From Lachnospiraceae bacterium (GTDB lineage: Bacteria > Bacillota > Clostridia > Lachnospirales > Lachnospiraceae): a stretch of DNA of 42,114 bases. The stretch is taken from positions 1-42,114 of the forward strand of contig JAIKZD010000108.1 of NCBI GenBank assembly GCA_024682555.1. The letters are read 5' to 3'. The translations under genes were made by a program, and so were the position numbers. The notes under the pieces were generated by a model that had not been told where the DNA came from, searched no databases, and was given only the letters and a program-made list of their open reading frames with translations. Position 1 is the first letter of the stretch. Every line of letters starts with the position of its first letter. This document shows positions 23,640-32,403 of the stretch, piece after piece.

Positions 23640-24050
23640 ATGGCATGTTTTATAGTTCCCGCAGCAGAGGCCATAGTAGTAACGGCAGTTAATAAGGCTG
23701 AAGAGAAAAAAGCATTAAAGAGCACGGATACGGAGAGTGCGGTTTCGGAGGCAAAAGAAGAGAGAATCCCCCTTAAGAGAAAGCTTAAATGGCTTACGAA
23801 CATGCTCTGGGGCGGAGTGATCCTTCTTGCTTTTGAGCATATCTGGCATGGAGAGGTGGTACCTTACTTCCCGTTCCTTACAGCCATGAGCGATCCTGCA
23901 GAAAGGGCGGTTATGCTTCATGAGATGGCCACTGTAGGGGTATGCATGGCCGTACTTATCACCGTCGTATGGATCGGGGTATGCATGGCCGCTGATGCCA
24001 TAATGAGACGTCCCGACCGGGATATGATCGGAAATAACGGCAGACAGTGA
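23640..24050 (+). CDS. Small membrane protein of unknown function
   Basis: A 136-residue protein not recognised. It starts with a hydrophobic stretch (FIVPAAEAIVVTAV), then a charged region (about 19-50), and two membrane segments (about 57-75 and 95-118) around a loop with HIWHGEVVPYFPF. The ATG has a very good GGAGG site. The next gene, 38 bases on, is another small membrane protein of similar length, and the pair is likely cotranslated as partners. Both have normal composition and good ribosome sites, so I treat them as real. Confidence 0.75.
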   Translation: MACFIVPAAEAIVVTAVNKAEEKKALKSTDTESAVSEAKEERIPLKRKLKWLTNMLWGGVILLAFEHIWHGEVVPYFPFLTAMSDPAERAVMLHEMATVGVCMAVLITVVWIGVCMAADAIMRRPDRDMIGNNGRQ

Positions 24051-24088
24051 TCGGGTAGTTTTGGGAACGAAGGAAGGAGAAAGACAGG

Positions 24089-24400
24089 ATGACGCTTCTG
24101 ATAACGGTGTTTGCGGCGGTGATCGCAACGGTTAAATGGTATAACCGCACGGATGACAGCATGAGGCTCGGGATACTGTGCTTTCTTTACTGGGGTGCTT
24201 CCATCATGTGGCTTGTGGATGCACTGTTTGAATATGCGGAGCTTGGTGCGGAATATTTTTCGCCTGCACCGGCAGACATGCTAAATGATGCTTTCCTCGG
24301 CCTTTCAGTGGTTGCCTTCGGTCTTGTGATCTGGGTAGTAAGACTTCTGATAGCAGATCCCAAGGGTTCGGTAAGGAGAGCGATCAAAAAAGGATCATGA
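24089..24400 (+). CDS. Small membrane protein of unknown function, partner of the preceding gene
   Basis: A 103-residue, unrecognised membrane protein with about three hydrophobic segments (residues 1-15, 26-48 and 69-89) and a positively charged tail (RRAIKKGS). The start has AAGGAGAAAG nearby. It lies 38 bases after the other small membrane gene and is followed by a strong terminator, so the two form the end of a transcript that probably begins at or before the GGDEF gene. Confidence 0.75.
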   Translation: MTLLITVFAAVIATVKWYNRTDDSMRLGILCFLYWGASIMWLVDALFEYAELGAEYFSPAPADMLNDAFLGLSVVAFGLVIWVVRLLIADPKGSVRRAIKKGS

Positions 24401-24429
24401 TCAGTTTACATAAGTTTTGAATTAAAAAG

Positions 24430-24461
24430 TGCCGGTCCTTTCACGGAGGGACCGGCATTTT
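24430..24461. terminator. Strong intrinsic terminator, possibly bidirectional
   Basis: TGCCGGTCC (24430-24438) pairs perfectly with GGACCGGCA (24449-24457), followed by TTTT; an A-tract precedes the stem, so it could work on both strands. It separates the GGDEF/small-protein unit from the hydrolase operon. Confidence 0.88.
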
Positions 24462-24551
24462 GATTGTGACGGCCGGCAGGGGTTTCATCCGCGTATTTAT
24501 TTGCGGGGGAGACTTTGGCGTCTGAGTGGTGCATAACGGGAGCTGTTGTAG

Positions 24552-24557
24552 TATAAT
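24552..24557 (+). promoter_or_regulatory. -10 box placing transcription start at the hydrolase ATG
   Basis: A perfect TATAAT lies 7 bases before the ATG at 24565, so transcription from it would start at about the first base of the start codon, giving a leaderless mRNA. No ribosome site precedes that ATG. A -35 box is not clear. Confidence 0.45.
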
Positions 24558-24564
24558 CGATATC

Positions 24565-25383
24565 ATGAATGTTTCAGTTAACGGATATAACATAAATTAT
24601 AAAGAATCCGGAACCGGTGAGAGGACCGCCGTCATGCTGCAGGGCTGGGGAACGACCCTTGAGGTCTATGACTCCGTTGCCGCTTCCGTAAACGACGGAT
24701 ACAGGTTTATACAGTTTGATCTGCCCGGCTTCGGAAAGAGCGATGAGCCTGCGGAAGCCTGGAATGTGGACGCCTATACCGGTTTTTTCATAAGCTTTAT
24801 GGAGGCCCTCGGGATAAAGAGCGCAGTCCTTATCGGGCATTCTTACGGGGGCAGGATGATATTAAAGCTTGCGGCAAGGGAGAACCTTCCGTTTGATATC
24901 GAGAAGATCGTTCTGATAGACAGTGCGGGCATAATGCCGCAGAAGTCCCTTATGCAGAGAATTAAGATCAGACAGTATAAGATATTAAAGAAGGTGTTCG
25001 GTAATAAGCTTATCTATGCACTTTTCCCGGAACTTGTGGATGACTGGAGAAACAGGCAGGGATCCGCCGATTACAGAAATGCATCTCCCATAATGAGAAA
25101 ATGTCTTGTTATGGCCGTAAATGAGGACCTGACTGAGCTGCTTCCAAAGGTCAGGCAGGAGACGCTTCTTATCTGGGGGGATAAGGATACCGCAACTCCC
25201 ATATCCGATGCGCATAAAATGGAGAAAATGATCCCTTCCGCCGGACTCTGTGTCCTTGAGGGCTGCGGACATTATTCCTTCCTTGAAAAACCCGCACAGT
25301 TTAAGAGTATAATGAGAGCCTTTCTGAAACCCCTGACAGACAAAGGTGATCCCGGGACCGAAAAAACGGGGGAGCGGAAATGA
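24565..25383 (+). CDS. Alpha/beta hydrolase
   Basis: A 272-residue alpha/beta-hydrolase with the catalytic triad visible: Ser in GHSYGGRM, Asp in WGDKDTATP and His in GCGHYSFLEKP. The oxyanion segment is LQGWGT. It has no signal peptide, so it is cytoplasmic. I chose the ATG at 24565 rather than an upstream in-frame GTG (24526), because the extra residues look unlike the family and overlap the TATAAT box. The stop overlaps the next start (ATGA), coupling it to the MurF-like gene. The position suggests a role in cell-wall precursor metabolism, perhaps ester or amide hydrolysis; the substrate is unknown. Confidence 0.9.
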   Translation: MNVSVNGYNINYKESGTGERTAVMLQGWGTTLEVYDSVAASVNDGYRFIQFDLPGFGKSDEPAEAWNVDAYTGFFISFMEALGIKSAVLIGHSYGGRMILKLAARENLPFDIEKIVLIDSAGIMPQKSLMQRIKIRQYKILKKVFGNKLIYALFPELVDDWRNRQGSADYRNASPIMRKCLVMAVNEDLTELLPKVRQETLLIWGDKDTATPISDAHKMEKMIPSAGLCVLEGCGHYSFLEKPAQFKSIMRAFLKPLTDKGDPGTEKTGERK

Positions 25384-26945
25384 TAATAAGAACCCTGACA
25401 GCATTCGCCTTAGCTTCATATGCGTTTTTCCTTACCCTGAGACATAACATGCACATGTTTCAGCTTAACGGATATAAGAACGCCGAACACATAAACCGTA
25501 TGCGGAAAAACCTAAGACAGCAGTGGCTGCTTGATCTCGGGCTTTTTCTCGGGATACTGCGGCTGTTCTTTCGCTCCGTTTTCCCGGATATTCTGATATA
25601 TCTGACTCTTATCATGATCATCCTGGTATACAGGGCGATACGCAGACTCAACAATAAAAAACCTCTTGTATATACAAAGAGGGTAAAAAGGATGATCCTG
25701 ACTATCCTTGTGATCACCGCAGCCGTTTTGGCGTTCTCGTGGATATTATGGGGTTTTTCCATCCTCACCGGAGTGTTCATGATACTGATCTTTTCACAGC
25801 AGTTTATGAATATGATCGCAAATATCATAAATCACCCCATTGAAAAGGCCGTAAGCGATCATTATGTAAATGATGCAAAGAGAAGGCTTAAGGAGGCTGA
25901 GAACCTTACGGTCATAGGAGTCACGGGAAGCTACGGAAAGACCAGCATGAAGTTTTTCCTAAAGACCCTGCTTGAAAGCAGATTTAATGTACTTGTCACT
26001 CCCGGCAATTATAACACACCCCTGGGAGTCACCATCACAGTAAGGGAGCATCTGAAGCCTTCACATGAGATATTTATCTGCGAGATGGGTGCAAGGCATG
26101 TGGGGGATATAAAGGAAGTCTGCGATATAGCAAAACCGGATCACGGTATCATAACCTCCATCGGACCGCAGCATCTGGAGACCTTTTACTCCATGGAGAA
26201 TATTCAGAAGACCAAGTTTGAGCTTGCGGACGCGCTCCCCCGGGGCGGTAAACTCTTTTTAAACGGCGACAATACCTATATCCGGGAGAAAGCCGGCGAA
26301 TATGAAAATACCGTATTCTATTCCGCCGAGAACACCTTAAGCGGCTATCGGACGGCAGATATCTCCCTTTCACAGCTTGGGACCGCATTTACGGTGATAT
26401 CACCCTCGGGGGAGAGCGAACGGTTTTCCATGAGACTTATAGGCGAGCATAATGTCATAAATGCTGTGGGAGCTATTGCTGTGGCAAATACCCTGGGGAT
26501 CCCCCTTAAGGATCTTAAGATACCTGTCAGAAGACTTCAGAGCGTCGAACACAGGATGGAGATGAAGGAACACGGGAATGTCACCATAATAGATGATGCG
26601 TATAACTCCAATCCGGTAGGTTCAAAGGCAGCGGTGGAGACCCTGGCCATGTTTGACGGAATAAAGATCCTTGTGACGCCGGGGATGGTGGAGCTTGGCG
26701 ATGAAGAGGATGAATATAACTATAAATTCGGAACCTACGCGGCAAAATGCTGCGATCACATCATCCTGGTGGGGAAGAACCGGGTGCAGCCCATTAAAAA
26801 GGGTGCGCTTTCATCGGGCTTTCCCGAAGTCAGGTTAAAGGTGTTCGATACCCTTGAGGATGCGCTTTCCCACGCGTATTCCATAAAGGGAGAGGGACAT
26901 AAATATATCCTTCTTGAAAACGATCTGCCGGATAATTACAACTGA
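25380..26945 (+). CDS. Membrane-anchored MurF-like Mur ligase
   Basis: A 521-residue ATP-dependent Mur ligase. About 150 N-terminal residues contain four to five membrane segments, which ordinary MurF lacks. The ligase part begins near residue 175 with the ATP loop GVTGSYGKTS (180-189), then NYNTPLGVT, the EMGARHVGDI segment, GPQHLETF, GEHNVINAVGA and DDAYNSNP. MurF adds D-Ala-D-Ala to the UDP-MurNAc peptide; the gene two places before YesM encodes the Ddl that makes this dipeptide, supporting that reading. The membrane part could hold it near lipid-linked precursors, or it may act on lipid-bound rather than UDP-linked substrate (inference). It overlaps the hydrolase stop by 4 bases. Confidence 0.88.
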   Translation: MIIRTLTAFALASYAFFLTLRHNMHMFQLNGYKNAEHINRMRKNLRQQWLLDLGLFLGILRLFFRSVFPDILIYLTLIMIILVYRAIRRLNNKKPLVYTKRVKRMILTILVITAAVLAFSWILWGFSILTGVFMILIFSQQFMNMIANIINHPIEKAVSDHYVNDAKRRLKEAENLTVIGVTGSYGKTSMKFFLKTLLESRFNVLVTPGNYNTPLGVTITVREHLKPSHEIFICEMGARHVGDIKEVCDIAKPDHGIITSIGPQHLETFYSMENIQKTKFELADALPRGGKLFLNGDNTYIREKAGEYENTVFYSAENTLSGYRTADISLSQLGTAFTVISPSGESERFSMRLIGEHNVINAVGAIAVANTLGIPLKDLKIPVRRLQSVEHRMEMKEHGNVTIIDDAYNSNPVGSKAAVETLAMFDGIKILVTPGMVELGDEEDEYNYKFGTYAAKCCDHIILVGKNRVQPIKKGALSSGFPEVRLKVFDTLEDALSHAYSIKGEGHKYILLENDLPDNYN

Positions 26946-27031
26946 CAGATGATTTCAACCGGTAAAGAGGGTTTATTACAGAGCCGTTTCATAACGGAAA
27001 CAGATATCATAAGAACAGGAGAGAAAAGGTC

Positions 27032-28213
27032 ATGAGATTAAAGGTTGCCATGATGTTTGGAGGAAAAAGCGTTGAACATGAAGTGTCCGTTATTTCGGGC
27101 ATCCAGGCGCTTCACAGCATGAATACGGAAAAATATGAGGTCATACCCGTATATCTTACCAAGAAAAATGAAATGTATACAGGTCCGGGAATCGGAGATA
27201 TCGAAAACTACAAGGATATAGACTCTCTGTTAAAGAATTCCCGCCGTGTCATCATGGTAAATGACAATGACAGGGTAAGCTTAAACGAATATCCCGCAAA
27301 GAAATTTTCAAAGAACTATTCTCAGGAGATAGATGTTGTTTTTCCCGTTGTACACGGAACGAATGTTGAGGATGGAGCCCTTCAGGGATATCTTAAGACC
27401 ATGGGTATCCCCTTCGTGGGTTGTGATGTTACGGCCTCGGCAGTGGGGATGGATAAATATATCCAGAAGCAGATACTTAAAAAGGCCGGGGTTCCCGTTC
27501 TTGATGCTCTGATCTTTACCATGTCCGATTATTCCGAAACGGATAAGATGATGGACAGGATAGAAAAGGAGATCGGCTATCCTGTCATAGTAAAGCCTGT
27601 AAACTTAGGCTCCAGCGTGGGAATAAGCATCGCAAAAGACCGTACATCCCTTACCGCGGCAGTTGATGATGCCTTCAGATACGCCACCAGGGTTCTCTGC
27701 GAGCACGCCATATCGAAACTCCGTGAGGTAAATTGTTCGGTCCTCGGGGATGAAAATGAGGCGGAGGCCTCGGAATGTGAAGAACCGCTGCACAGCGAGG
27801 ATATCCTAAGCTATGAGGATAAATATGTAAGCAACAGCAAGGGCTCGGGTTCAAAGGGCATGGCAAGCGTTGCAAGGGTGATCCCGGCAGAGATAACAAA
27901 AGAAAAGAGAGAAGAGATAAGAGAGATGGCTGTTAAGGCCTTTAAGGCTCTCTGCTGCAACGGTGTTGCAAGGATCGATTTCATGATAGATGAAGAAAAC
28001 GGAAGTCTGTATTTTAACGAGATAAACACGATCCCCGGCTCCCTTGCCTTTTATCTCTGGGAACCTGTGGGGGTTCCCTACAGGGATCTTCTTGACCGCA
28101 TGATCGGACTTTCCCTTAAGAGAAAACGTACCGAGGATAATCTTACATTCACCTTTGATACAAATATACTTAATTCCGCAAGCCTTTCCGGCTCAAAGGG
28201 AGGAAAGCTGTAG
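27032..28213 (+). CDS. ddl: D-alanine-D-alanine ligase
   Basis: Ddl makes the D-Ala-D-Ala end of peptidoglycan peptides. The 393-residue ATP-grasp protein has GGKSVEHEVS, HGTNVEDGALQG, KPVNLGSSVGIS, REVNCSVLG, YEDKY and RIDFMID-FNEINTIPGS. The glycine-rich and metal motifs are intact. After NTIPG the sequence is SLAFYLW, so the position aligned with the triad Ser281 of E. coli DdlB is Tyr; this may be a lineage variant. The start follows GGAGAGAAAAGG. It lies 86 bases after the MurF-like gene and probably belongs to that operon; a second, divergent Ddl-like enzyme is at 17316. Confidence 0.92.
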   Translation: MRLKVAMMFGGKSVEHEVSVISGIQALHSMNTEKYEVIPVYLTKKNEMYTGPGIGDIENYKDIDSLLKNSRRVIMVNDNDRVSLNEYPAKKFSKNYSQEIDVVFPVVHGTNVEDGALQGYLKTMGIPFVGCDVTASAVGMDKYIQKQILKKAGVPVLDALIFTMSDYSETDKMMDRIEKEIGYPVIVKPVNLGSSVGISIAKDRTSLTAAVDDAFRYATRVLCEHAISKLREVNCSVLGDENEAEASECEEPLHSEDILSYEDKYVSNSKGSGSKGMASVARVIPAEITKEKREEIREMAVKAFKALCCNGVARIDFMIDEENGSLYFNEINTIPGSLAFYLWEPVGVPYRDLLDRMIGLSLKRKRTEDNLTFTFDTNILNSASLSGSKGGKL

Positions 28214-28221
28214 CTTCTCGT

Positions 28222-30024
28222 ATGAAATTCTGGGATAGCCTTTCATATCATAAAAAAATATTTGCGGGTATGCTCATTGCTGCCATAACTCCGCTTATCG
28301 TGTATTTTTTGTTTGTGACCCAGATATTCGGTTTTTATAATAATGCGAGGTTAAAGAAGGAAGCGGTCGATACCTTAAGGCTCACCGGGGAAACCGCGGG
28401 GGCCTCTTTTGAACTGATCCGGGAAGGAATTAAGGAGATGTCGGGAAATCCCGCCTGCCTTTCCTTACTGCAAAACGAAACGGACAACGATAATCCCGCC
28501 CTTTACCGGGAGAATCACATACTCCTGCAAAAATACGGTGATTATGCCGACATGGCGCTGTATTCGGCTGAAGGAAAAAGGCTGTTTTACACCGGTGACG
28601 GGGTTCATGCAAAGGAAAAGCTTTCCTTAAACTGGGGGATCCTGTTTGAGGCCGGGAGGGAAAGCGATGTTTATATCGTAAGAAATGCAAACATATATAA
28701 AGGGACGGATAAGGAAAGCTATCTAAACATTGCAAGGGCAATAAAAAACGAGGGCGGCGGGATCATCGGCTATGCCGTCGCATCGGTATACAGCGCCGGG
28801 TTTGACCGGATGTTTAAGGAGATATTCCCTGCGGAATTCGGAGTCCTGCATATCCTGGATGATTTTCGAAAGCCTGTATATTCATCTGCCCATACGGCAT
28901 CGGACAGGGAGTTTACAAGGGCCGAAAACGAGCTTATCCGCGAAGATAAGGACCTTTTGAGGGGCGAATCGGGAAGATACCGTTATTATCATCTCTATGA
29001 CAGTTCTTTGAAGCTTCATTACTTTTACAGACAGTCCGTAGCGGAACAGAACCTGTTGCGCAGGACCCTTCTGACGGTTGCAGTGCTTGCAACCGTGGTG
29101 AGCCTGATCATCTGTCTGATACTGTCCGGGAGGTTCAGTAAGAGATTCTATGCTCCCATCGAAAAGATCACGGATTCCATCGCCCGCATCAAGGACGGGG
29201 ACTATTCCGCCTCCATAGATGAAAAGGAGATCGGCGGGGACGAGCTTGGGAGTCTCTCGCATAACGTTAATCTCATGGCAGAGAGACTGTCGGAAAATAC
29301 CGGAAGGCTGCTTGAACGTGAGAGAGAGCTTGGAAACGCAAACATCAAGATGATGCAGGCCCAGCTTAATCCCCATTTTCTGTATAATGCCCTGGACACT
29401 CTCAAATGGATGGGCAAGGAATACGGTGTGCCCGAGGTCACCACCATCTCTTCGGGGCTTTCGGGGATACTTAGAAACAGCATTTCAAGGGAGCAGCTCA
29501 TAAAGCTTAGGGATGAGCTTGCTCTGATAGAAGATTACGTTAATATCCAGAAGATCAGATTTGATGATAAATTCGAGCTTCTGATAGGTATCGATGAGGA
29601 GCTTACGGATATAAAGGTTCCGAAACTCATACTGCAGCCTGCCGTTGAGAATTCCATCGTACACGGATTTGAGGATGAGGATAACGGACAGATACTGATA
29701 AGCGCGGAAAGAGTGCCTGAGGAAAGGGAAGAAGATACCGATGGCGGCAGGCCGGAAGATATACGGGAAGGCGGAATGCTTCTTATACGTGTAAGGGACA
29801 ACGGCTGCGGGATCGATGAGGAGACCGTTAAGAGGATGAACGATACCGCATTCGCACCCATGAACGAGAGAAATTACGGACACGGAAGCATCGGGCTTCA
29901 TCATGTGAATGCGATCATCAAGCTGCATTACGGTGAAGGATACGGACTTGTCATAGATTCAAAAAAGGGTGAGGGCACCACGGTAACCTACAGGATGCCG
30001 TATAAGAAACAGGCTGCCATATAA
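28222..30024 (+). CDS. YesM-type sensor histidine kinase
   Basis: A 600-residue membrane kinase of the LytS/YesM family. Membrane segments at about 14-35 and 283-305 flank an extracytoplasmic sensor of about 245 residues. A HAMP domain (about 305-360) and coiled helix lead to the His_kinase module (QLNPHFLYNALDTL, phosphoacceptor His385) and the HATPase domain with PAVENSIVHG (N box) and RDNGCGID (G1 box). YesM kinases usually respond to sugars or other nutrients and signal to an AraC-type regulator, here encoded 72 bases downstream. The start is only 8 bases after ddl, with its GGGAGG site inside the ddl end. Confidence 0.93.
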   Translation: MKFWDSLSYHKKIFAGMLIAAITPLIVYFLFVTQIFGFYNNARLKKEAVDTLRLTGETAGASFELIREGIKEMSGNPACLSLLQNETDNDNPALYRENHILLQKYGDYADMALYSAEGKRLFYTGDGVHAKEKLSLNWGILFEAGRESDVYIVRNANIYKGTDKESYLNIARAIKNEGGGIIGYAVASVYSAGFDRMFKEIFPAEFGVLHILDDFRKPVYSSAHTASDREFTRAENELIREDKDLLRGESGRYRYYHLYDSSLKLHYFYRQSVAEQNLLRRTLLTVAVLATVVSLIICLILSGRFSKRFYAPIEKITDSIARIKDGDYSASIDEKEIGGDELGSLSHNVNLMAERLSENTGRLLERERELGNANIKMMQAQLNPHFLYNALDTLKWMGKEYGVPEVTTISSGLSGILRNSISREQLIKLRDELALIEDYVNIQKIRFDDKFELLIGIDEELTDIKVPKLILQPAVENSIVHGFEDEDNGQILISAERVPEEREEDTDGGRPEDIREGGMLLIRVRDNGCGIDEETVKRMNDTAFAPMNERNYGHGSIGLHHVNAIIKLHYGEGYGLVIDSKKGEGTTVTYRMPYKKQAAI

Positions 30025-30096
30025 AAGAGAAGATATGACTGAGGGCGCGGAAACCTGCAAAATGAAGGCTCTGCGATCGGAAGAACGGAGATTTAT

Positions 30097-30855
30097 ATGT
30101 ATCGTGTAGTGGTTGTGGAAGATGAGACGATAGTAAGACAGGGTATCATAAGGGATACGGACTGGGGCAGCGTAGAGTGCATGGTGGTAGGAGAGGCAGG
30201 CAACGGACAGGAAGGCCTTGAAGTCATCAGACGCTTACGTCCCGATCTGGTGATAACGGACATCAGGATGCCTAAGCTTTCGGGGCTTGAAATGGCGGAG
30301 ATCCTTGATAAGGAAAAGATAATGCCGGTCATGATATTTCTGACAGCCTACGGCGATTTTGCCTATGCACAGCAGGCCATCAAGGTAGGAGCCAGGGATT
30401 ATGTTCTGAAACCTTTTAAGGATAACGTCCTTGAGGAGTCCATTAAAAAGACCTTAAGCCGGTATCTGAAAAAAGCCGGTTTTGAAGATAAGGTGCAGAA
30501 TGAGGAGCTGTCTCTCAAAAAAGGAGACAAGAGCAAATATCTGACGGCGGCACTTGCTTATATTGATGAAAACTATTCTGATCCGGATCTTTCCGCGGCC
30601 AAGGTCGCACAGGCCATAGGCGTCAGCACGGGACATCTGAGCCATCTTTTCCGCAGGGAATCAAGCTTTACCATGTCAAATTATGTCCTTGACTGCAGAA
30701 TGAGGGCCGCCAAAAAGCTTTTACAGGATTATTCCCACAAGGTCTATGAAGTGGCAGAGGCGGTGGGATACAGGGACATAACATATTTCAGCGTTTCCTT
30801 CAAAAAATACGTGGGTGTCACTCCATCGGAGTATCAGGACAGGTTTCGCGAGTGA
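30097..30855 (+). CDS. YesN-type response regulator (REC-AraC HTH)
   Basis: A 252-residue two-component regulator: receiver domain (residues 1-125) with acidic pocket VEDE, phosphoacceptor Asp55 in ITDIRMP and Lys in VLKPFKD, then an AraC-type double helix-turn-helix (about 150-250) with LSAAKVAQAIGVSTGHLSHLFR and VAEAVGYRDITYFSVSFKK. The AraC half ends TPSEYQDRFRE in the usual way. It is shorter than Bacillus YesN because the linker is short. It partners the YesM kinase just upstream and most likely activates the ABC transporter genes just downstream. Confidence 0.93.
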   Translation: MYRVVVVEDETIVRQGIIRDTDWGSVECMVVGEAGNGQEGLEVIRRLRPDLVITDIRMPKLSGLEMAEILDKEKIMPVMIFLTAYGDFAYAQQAIKVGARDYVLKPFKDNVLEESIKKTLSRYLKKAGFEDKVQNEELSLKKGDKSKYLTAALAYIDENYSDPDLSAAKVAQAIGVSTGHLSHLFRRESSFTMSNYVLDCRMRAAKKLLQDYSHKVYEVAEAVGYRDITYFSVSFKKYVGVTPSEYQDRFRE

Positions 30856-31099
30856 AGCACGGATATCCGGTCATATCATAAAAAAGATCATCCTGTCAAA
30901 AATCTTAAACATATATGTGTTTTTTCCACTGTAAATCTTTGTGCATATTTATTAAAATTCAGATAACAAAGTGAAAAGTCTGATGCAGATTGCATAAAAC
31001 GCTGCCGGTCTTTGCGGTCTTTAAGTATGAAGCCCGTGAAGGCATGACGGCTGTTTGATGGGATCTTCCGGACAAAACAATAAAAAGGGAGGAAACACA
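30856..31099 (+). promoter_or_regulatory. Likely promoter region of the ABC transporter operon
   Basis: A 244-base gap with a strong AAGGGAGGA ribosome site at its end. It is AT-rich and holds a 10-base palindrome ACATATATGT (30909-30918), flanked by AAAC and GTTT-like sequence, that could be an operator. Candidate -10 sequences (TATTTA near 30946, GATAAC near 30962) have only weak -35 partners, so I do not fix a promoter. The position suits control by the YesN regulator encoded upstream. Confidence 0.35.
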
Positions 31100-32296
31100 A
31101 TGAAAAGAAAAGTAATGGCATTAGTACTTGCCGGCGCAATGACAGTTTTAGCCGCATGTGCAGGCGCACCGGCCGCTACGGCACCTGCTCCGGATGCAGC
31201 TCCTGCAGAGACGGAGACAACTGAGGCAGCTGAGACAACTGAGGCAGCTGAGACAACCGAGGCAGCTGACAGTGAGGCACCCGCCGATGATCTTATCGCA
31301 GCAGCCCAGGCTGACGGTGCTCTTACCGTTTACGGCTCCTGTGAGGAAGCTTATCTGTCGGCAGCATGCCAGAAATTTGAAGAACTTTACGGTATCAAGG
31401 TAGATTACCAGCGTCTTTCAACCGGTGAGGTTTATACAAAGATCGAAGAGGAAGCCGGAAATCCTTCGGGTGATGTATGGTTCGGCGGAACAACGGATCC
31501 CTATAACGAGGCAGTTGTTGCGGGACTTCTTGAGCCCTATGACGCTAAGAACGCTTCTCATCTGATTTCCGATACCTACAAGGATGCCGACAACAACTGG
31601 TTCGGTATCTACAAGGGAATCCTCGGATTCATGGTAAACAAGGAAGAGCTTGACCGTCTCGGACTTGAAGTTCCCAAGGACTGGGATGATCTTCTTGATC
31701 CTTCCTATGAGGGACTTATCGGAATGTCCAACCCTTCAACGGCAGGAACCGCAAAGCTCATCATCAATACAATGGTACAGATGAAGGGTCATGACGAGGC
31801 AATGGAATACTTCAAGGCTCTCGACAAGAACATCTATCAGTACACAAAGAGCGGTTCAGGTCCTTCCAAGATGGTTGGCCCCGGCGAATGTGTTATCGGT
31901 ATCGGATTCCTTCATGACGGTATCACCCAGATCCTTGCAGGATATGACAACATTGAGCTCATCATCCCCGCAAGCGGAACAAGCTTTGAGATCGGTGCAA
32001 CAGCAATATTCAAGGGAGCAAAGCATCCCAATGCAGCAAAGCTCTGGATCGAATATGCACTTTCACCTGACTGCGTAAATATCGCAAAGGAAAATGAGTC
32101 ATATCAGTTCCTGGTTATCGACAATGCCACACAGCCCGAAGAGGCAGCTCAGTTCGGCCTTGATCCCGACAACGTTATAGATTATGACTTTGAGGATGCA
32201 AAGGCTAACACGGCTACATATGTAGAGGACTTCTTCGCAGCAGTTACCAACGGATCCGCAGAAGATGCCGATGCCAACAGATTCAAGACTGAATAA
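31100..32296 (+). CDS. ABC transporter substrate-binding lipoprotein (FbpA/AfuA type)
   Basis: A 398-residue extracytoplasmic binding protein held by a lipid. A signal peptide ends in lipobox LAAC with Cys20. A Pro/Ala/Glu/Thr spacer follows (about 21-60), including three exact-frame ETTEAA units. The mature domain starts ALTVYGSCEEAYL and continues GDVWFGGTTDPYNEA, NPSTAGTAK, SGSGPSKMVGPGE and SGTSFEIGATAI, typical of the iron(III)/2-aminoethylphosphonate/sugar-phosphate family (SBP_bac_6-like). A clear adjacent tyrosine pair used by FbpA to hold iron is not evident, so the ligand may be a phosphorylated or other organic anion. The ATG at 31100 was chosen because of AAGGGAGG upstream; an in-frame ATG at 31055 would bury that site and spoil the signal peptide. 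Confidence 0.93.
   Translation: MKRKVMALVLAGAMTVLAACAGAPAATAPAPDAAPAETETTEAAETTEAAETTEAADSEAPADDLIAAAQADGALTVYGSCEEAYLSAACQKFEELYGIKVDYQRLSTGEVYTKIEEEAGNPSGDVWFGGTTDPYNEAVVAGLLEPYDAKNASHLISDTYKDADNNWFGIYKGILGFMVNKEELDRLGLEVPKDWDDLLDPSYEGLIGMSNPSTAGTAKLIINTMVQMKGHDEAMEYFKALDKNIYQYTKSGSGPSKMVGPGECVIGIGFLHDGITQILAGYDNIELIIPASGTSFEIGATAIFKGAKHPNAAKLWIEYALSPDCVNIAKENESYQFLVIDNATQPEEAAQFGLDPDNVIDYDFEDAKANTATYVEDFFAAVTNGSAEDADANRFKTE
31214..31267 (+). repeat. Three 18-base tandem units in the lipoprotein spacer
   Basis: Three consecutive units (31214-31231, 31232-31249, 31250-31267) of GAGACAACTGAGGCAGCT, the third with one substitution, encode ETTEAA three times in the spacer between lipid anchor and binding domain. 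Unit number could change spacer length without frame loss. Confidence 0.92.
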
Positions 32297-32403
32297 AACC
32301 GCACAGCGATTTTATTCAGTAGAGGATGCGCACGGATTTTGTAAGGAAAAAGCTGCTAACGCAGCCAAAATCCGGCGCGGCTCACAGGACAGGCCTGTGA
32401 GCC
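32290..32403 (+). promoter_or_regulatory. Three consecutive perfect hairpins after the binding-protein gene
   Basis: Hairpin 1: TGAATAAAA (32290-32298) with TTTTATTCA (32310-32318), spanning the stop codon. Hairpin 2: CGGATTTTG (32333-32341) with CAAAATCCG (32366-32374), enclosing GCTGC/GCAGC around a four-base loop. Hairpin 3: GGCTCACAGG (32379-32388) with CCTGTGAGCC (32394-32403). All pairings are perfect. The likely role is to protect the binding-protein mRNA from 3' decay; a regulatory RNA element is an alternative. Confidence 0.7.

Noticed and set aside
24526..24564. GTG start for the alpha/beta hydrolase
   Set aside because: The added residues do not resemble the family, there is no well-spaced ribosome site, and a perfect TATAAT lies inside the extension.
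31055..31099. Earlier ATG start for the binding lipoprotein
   Set aside because: It would put polar residues before the signal peptide and bury the AAGGGAGG site in the coding region.
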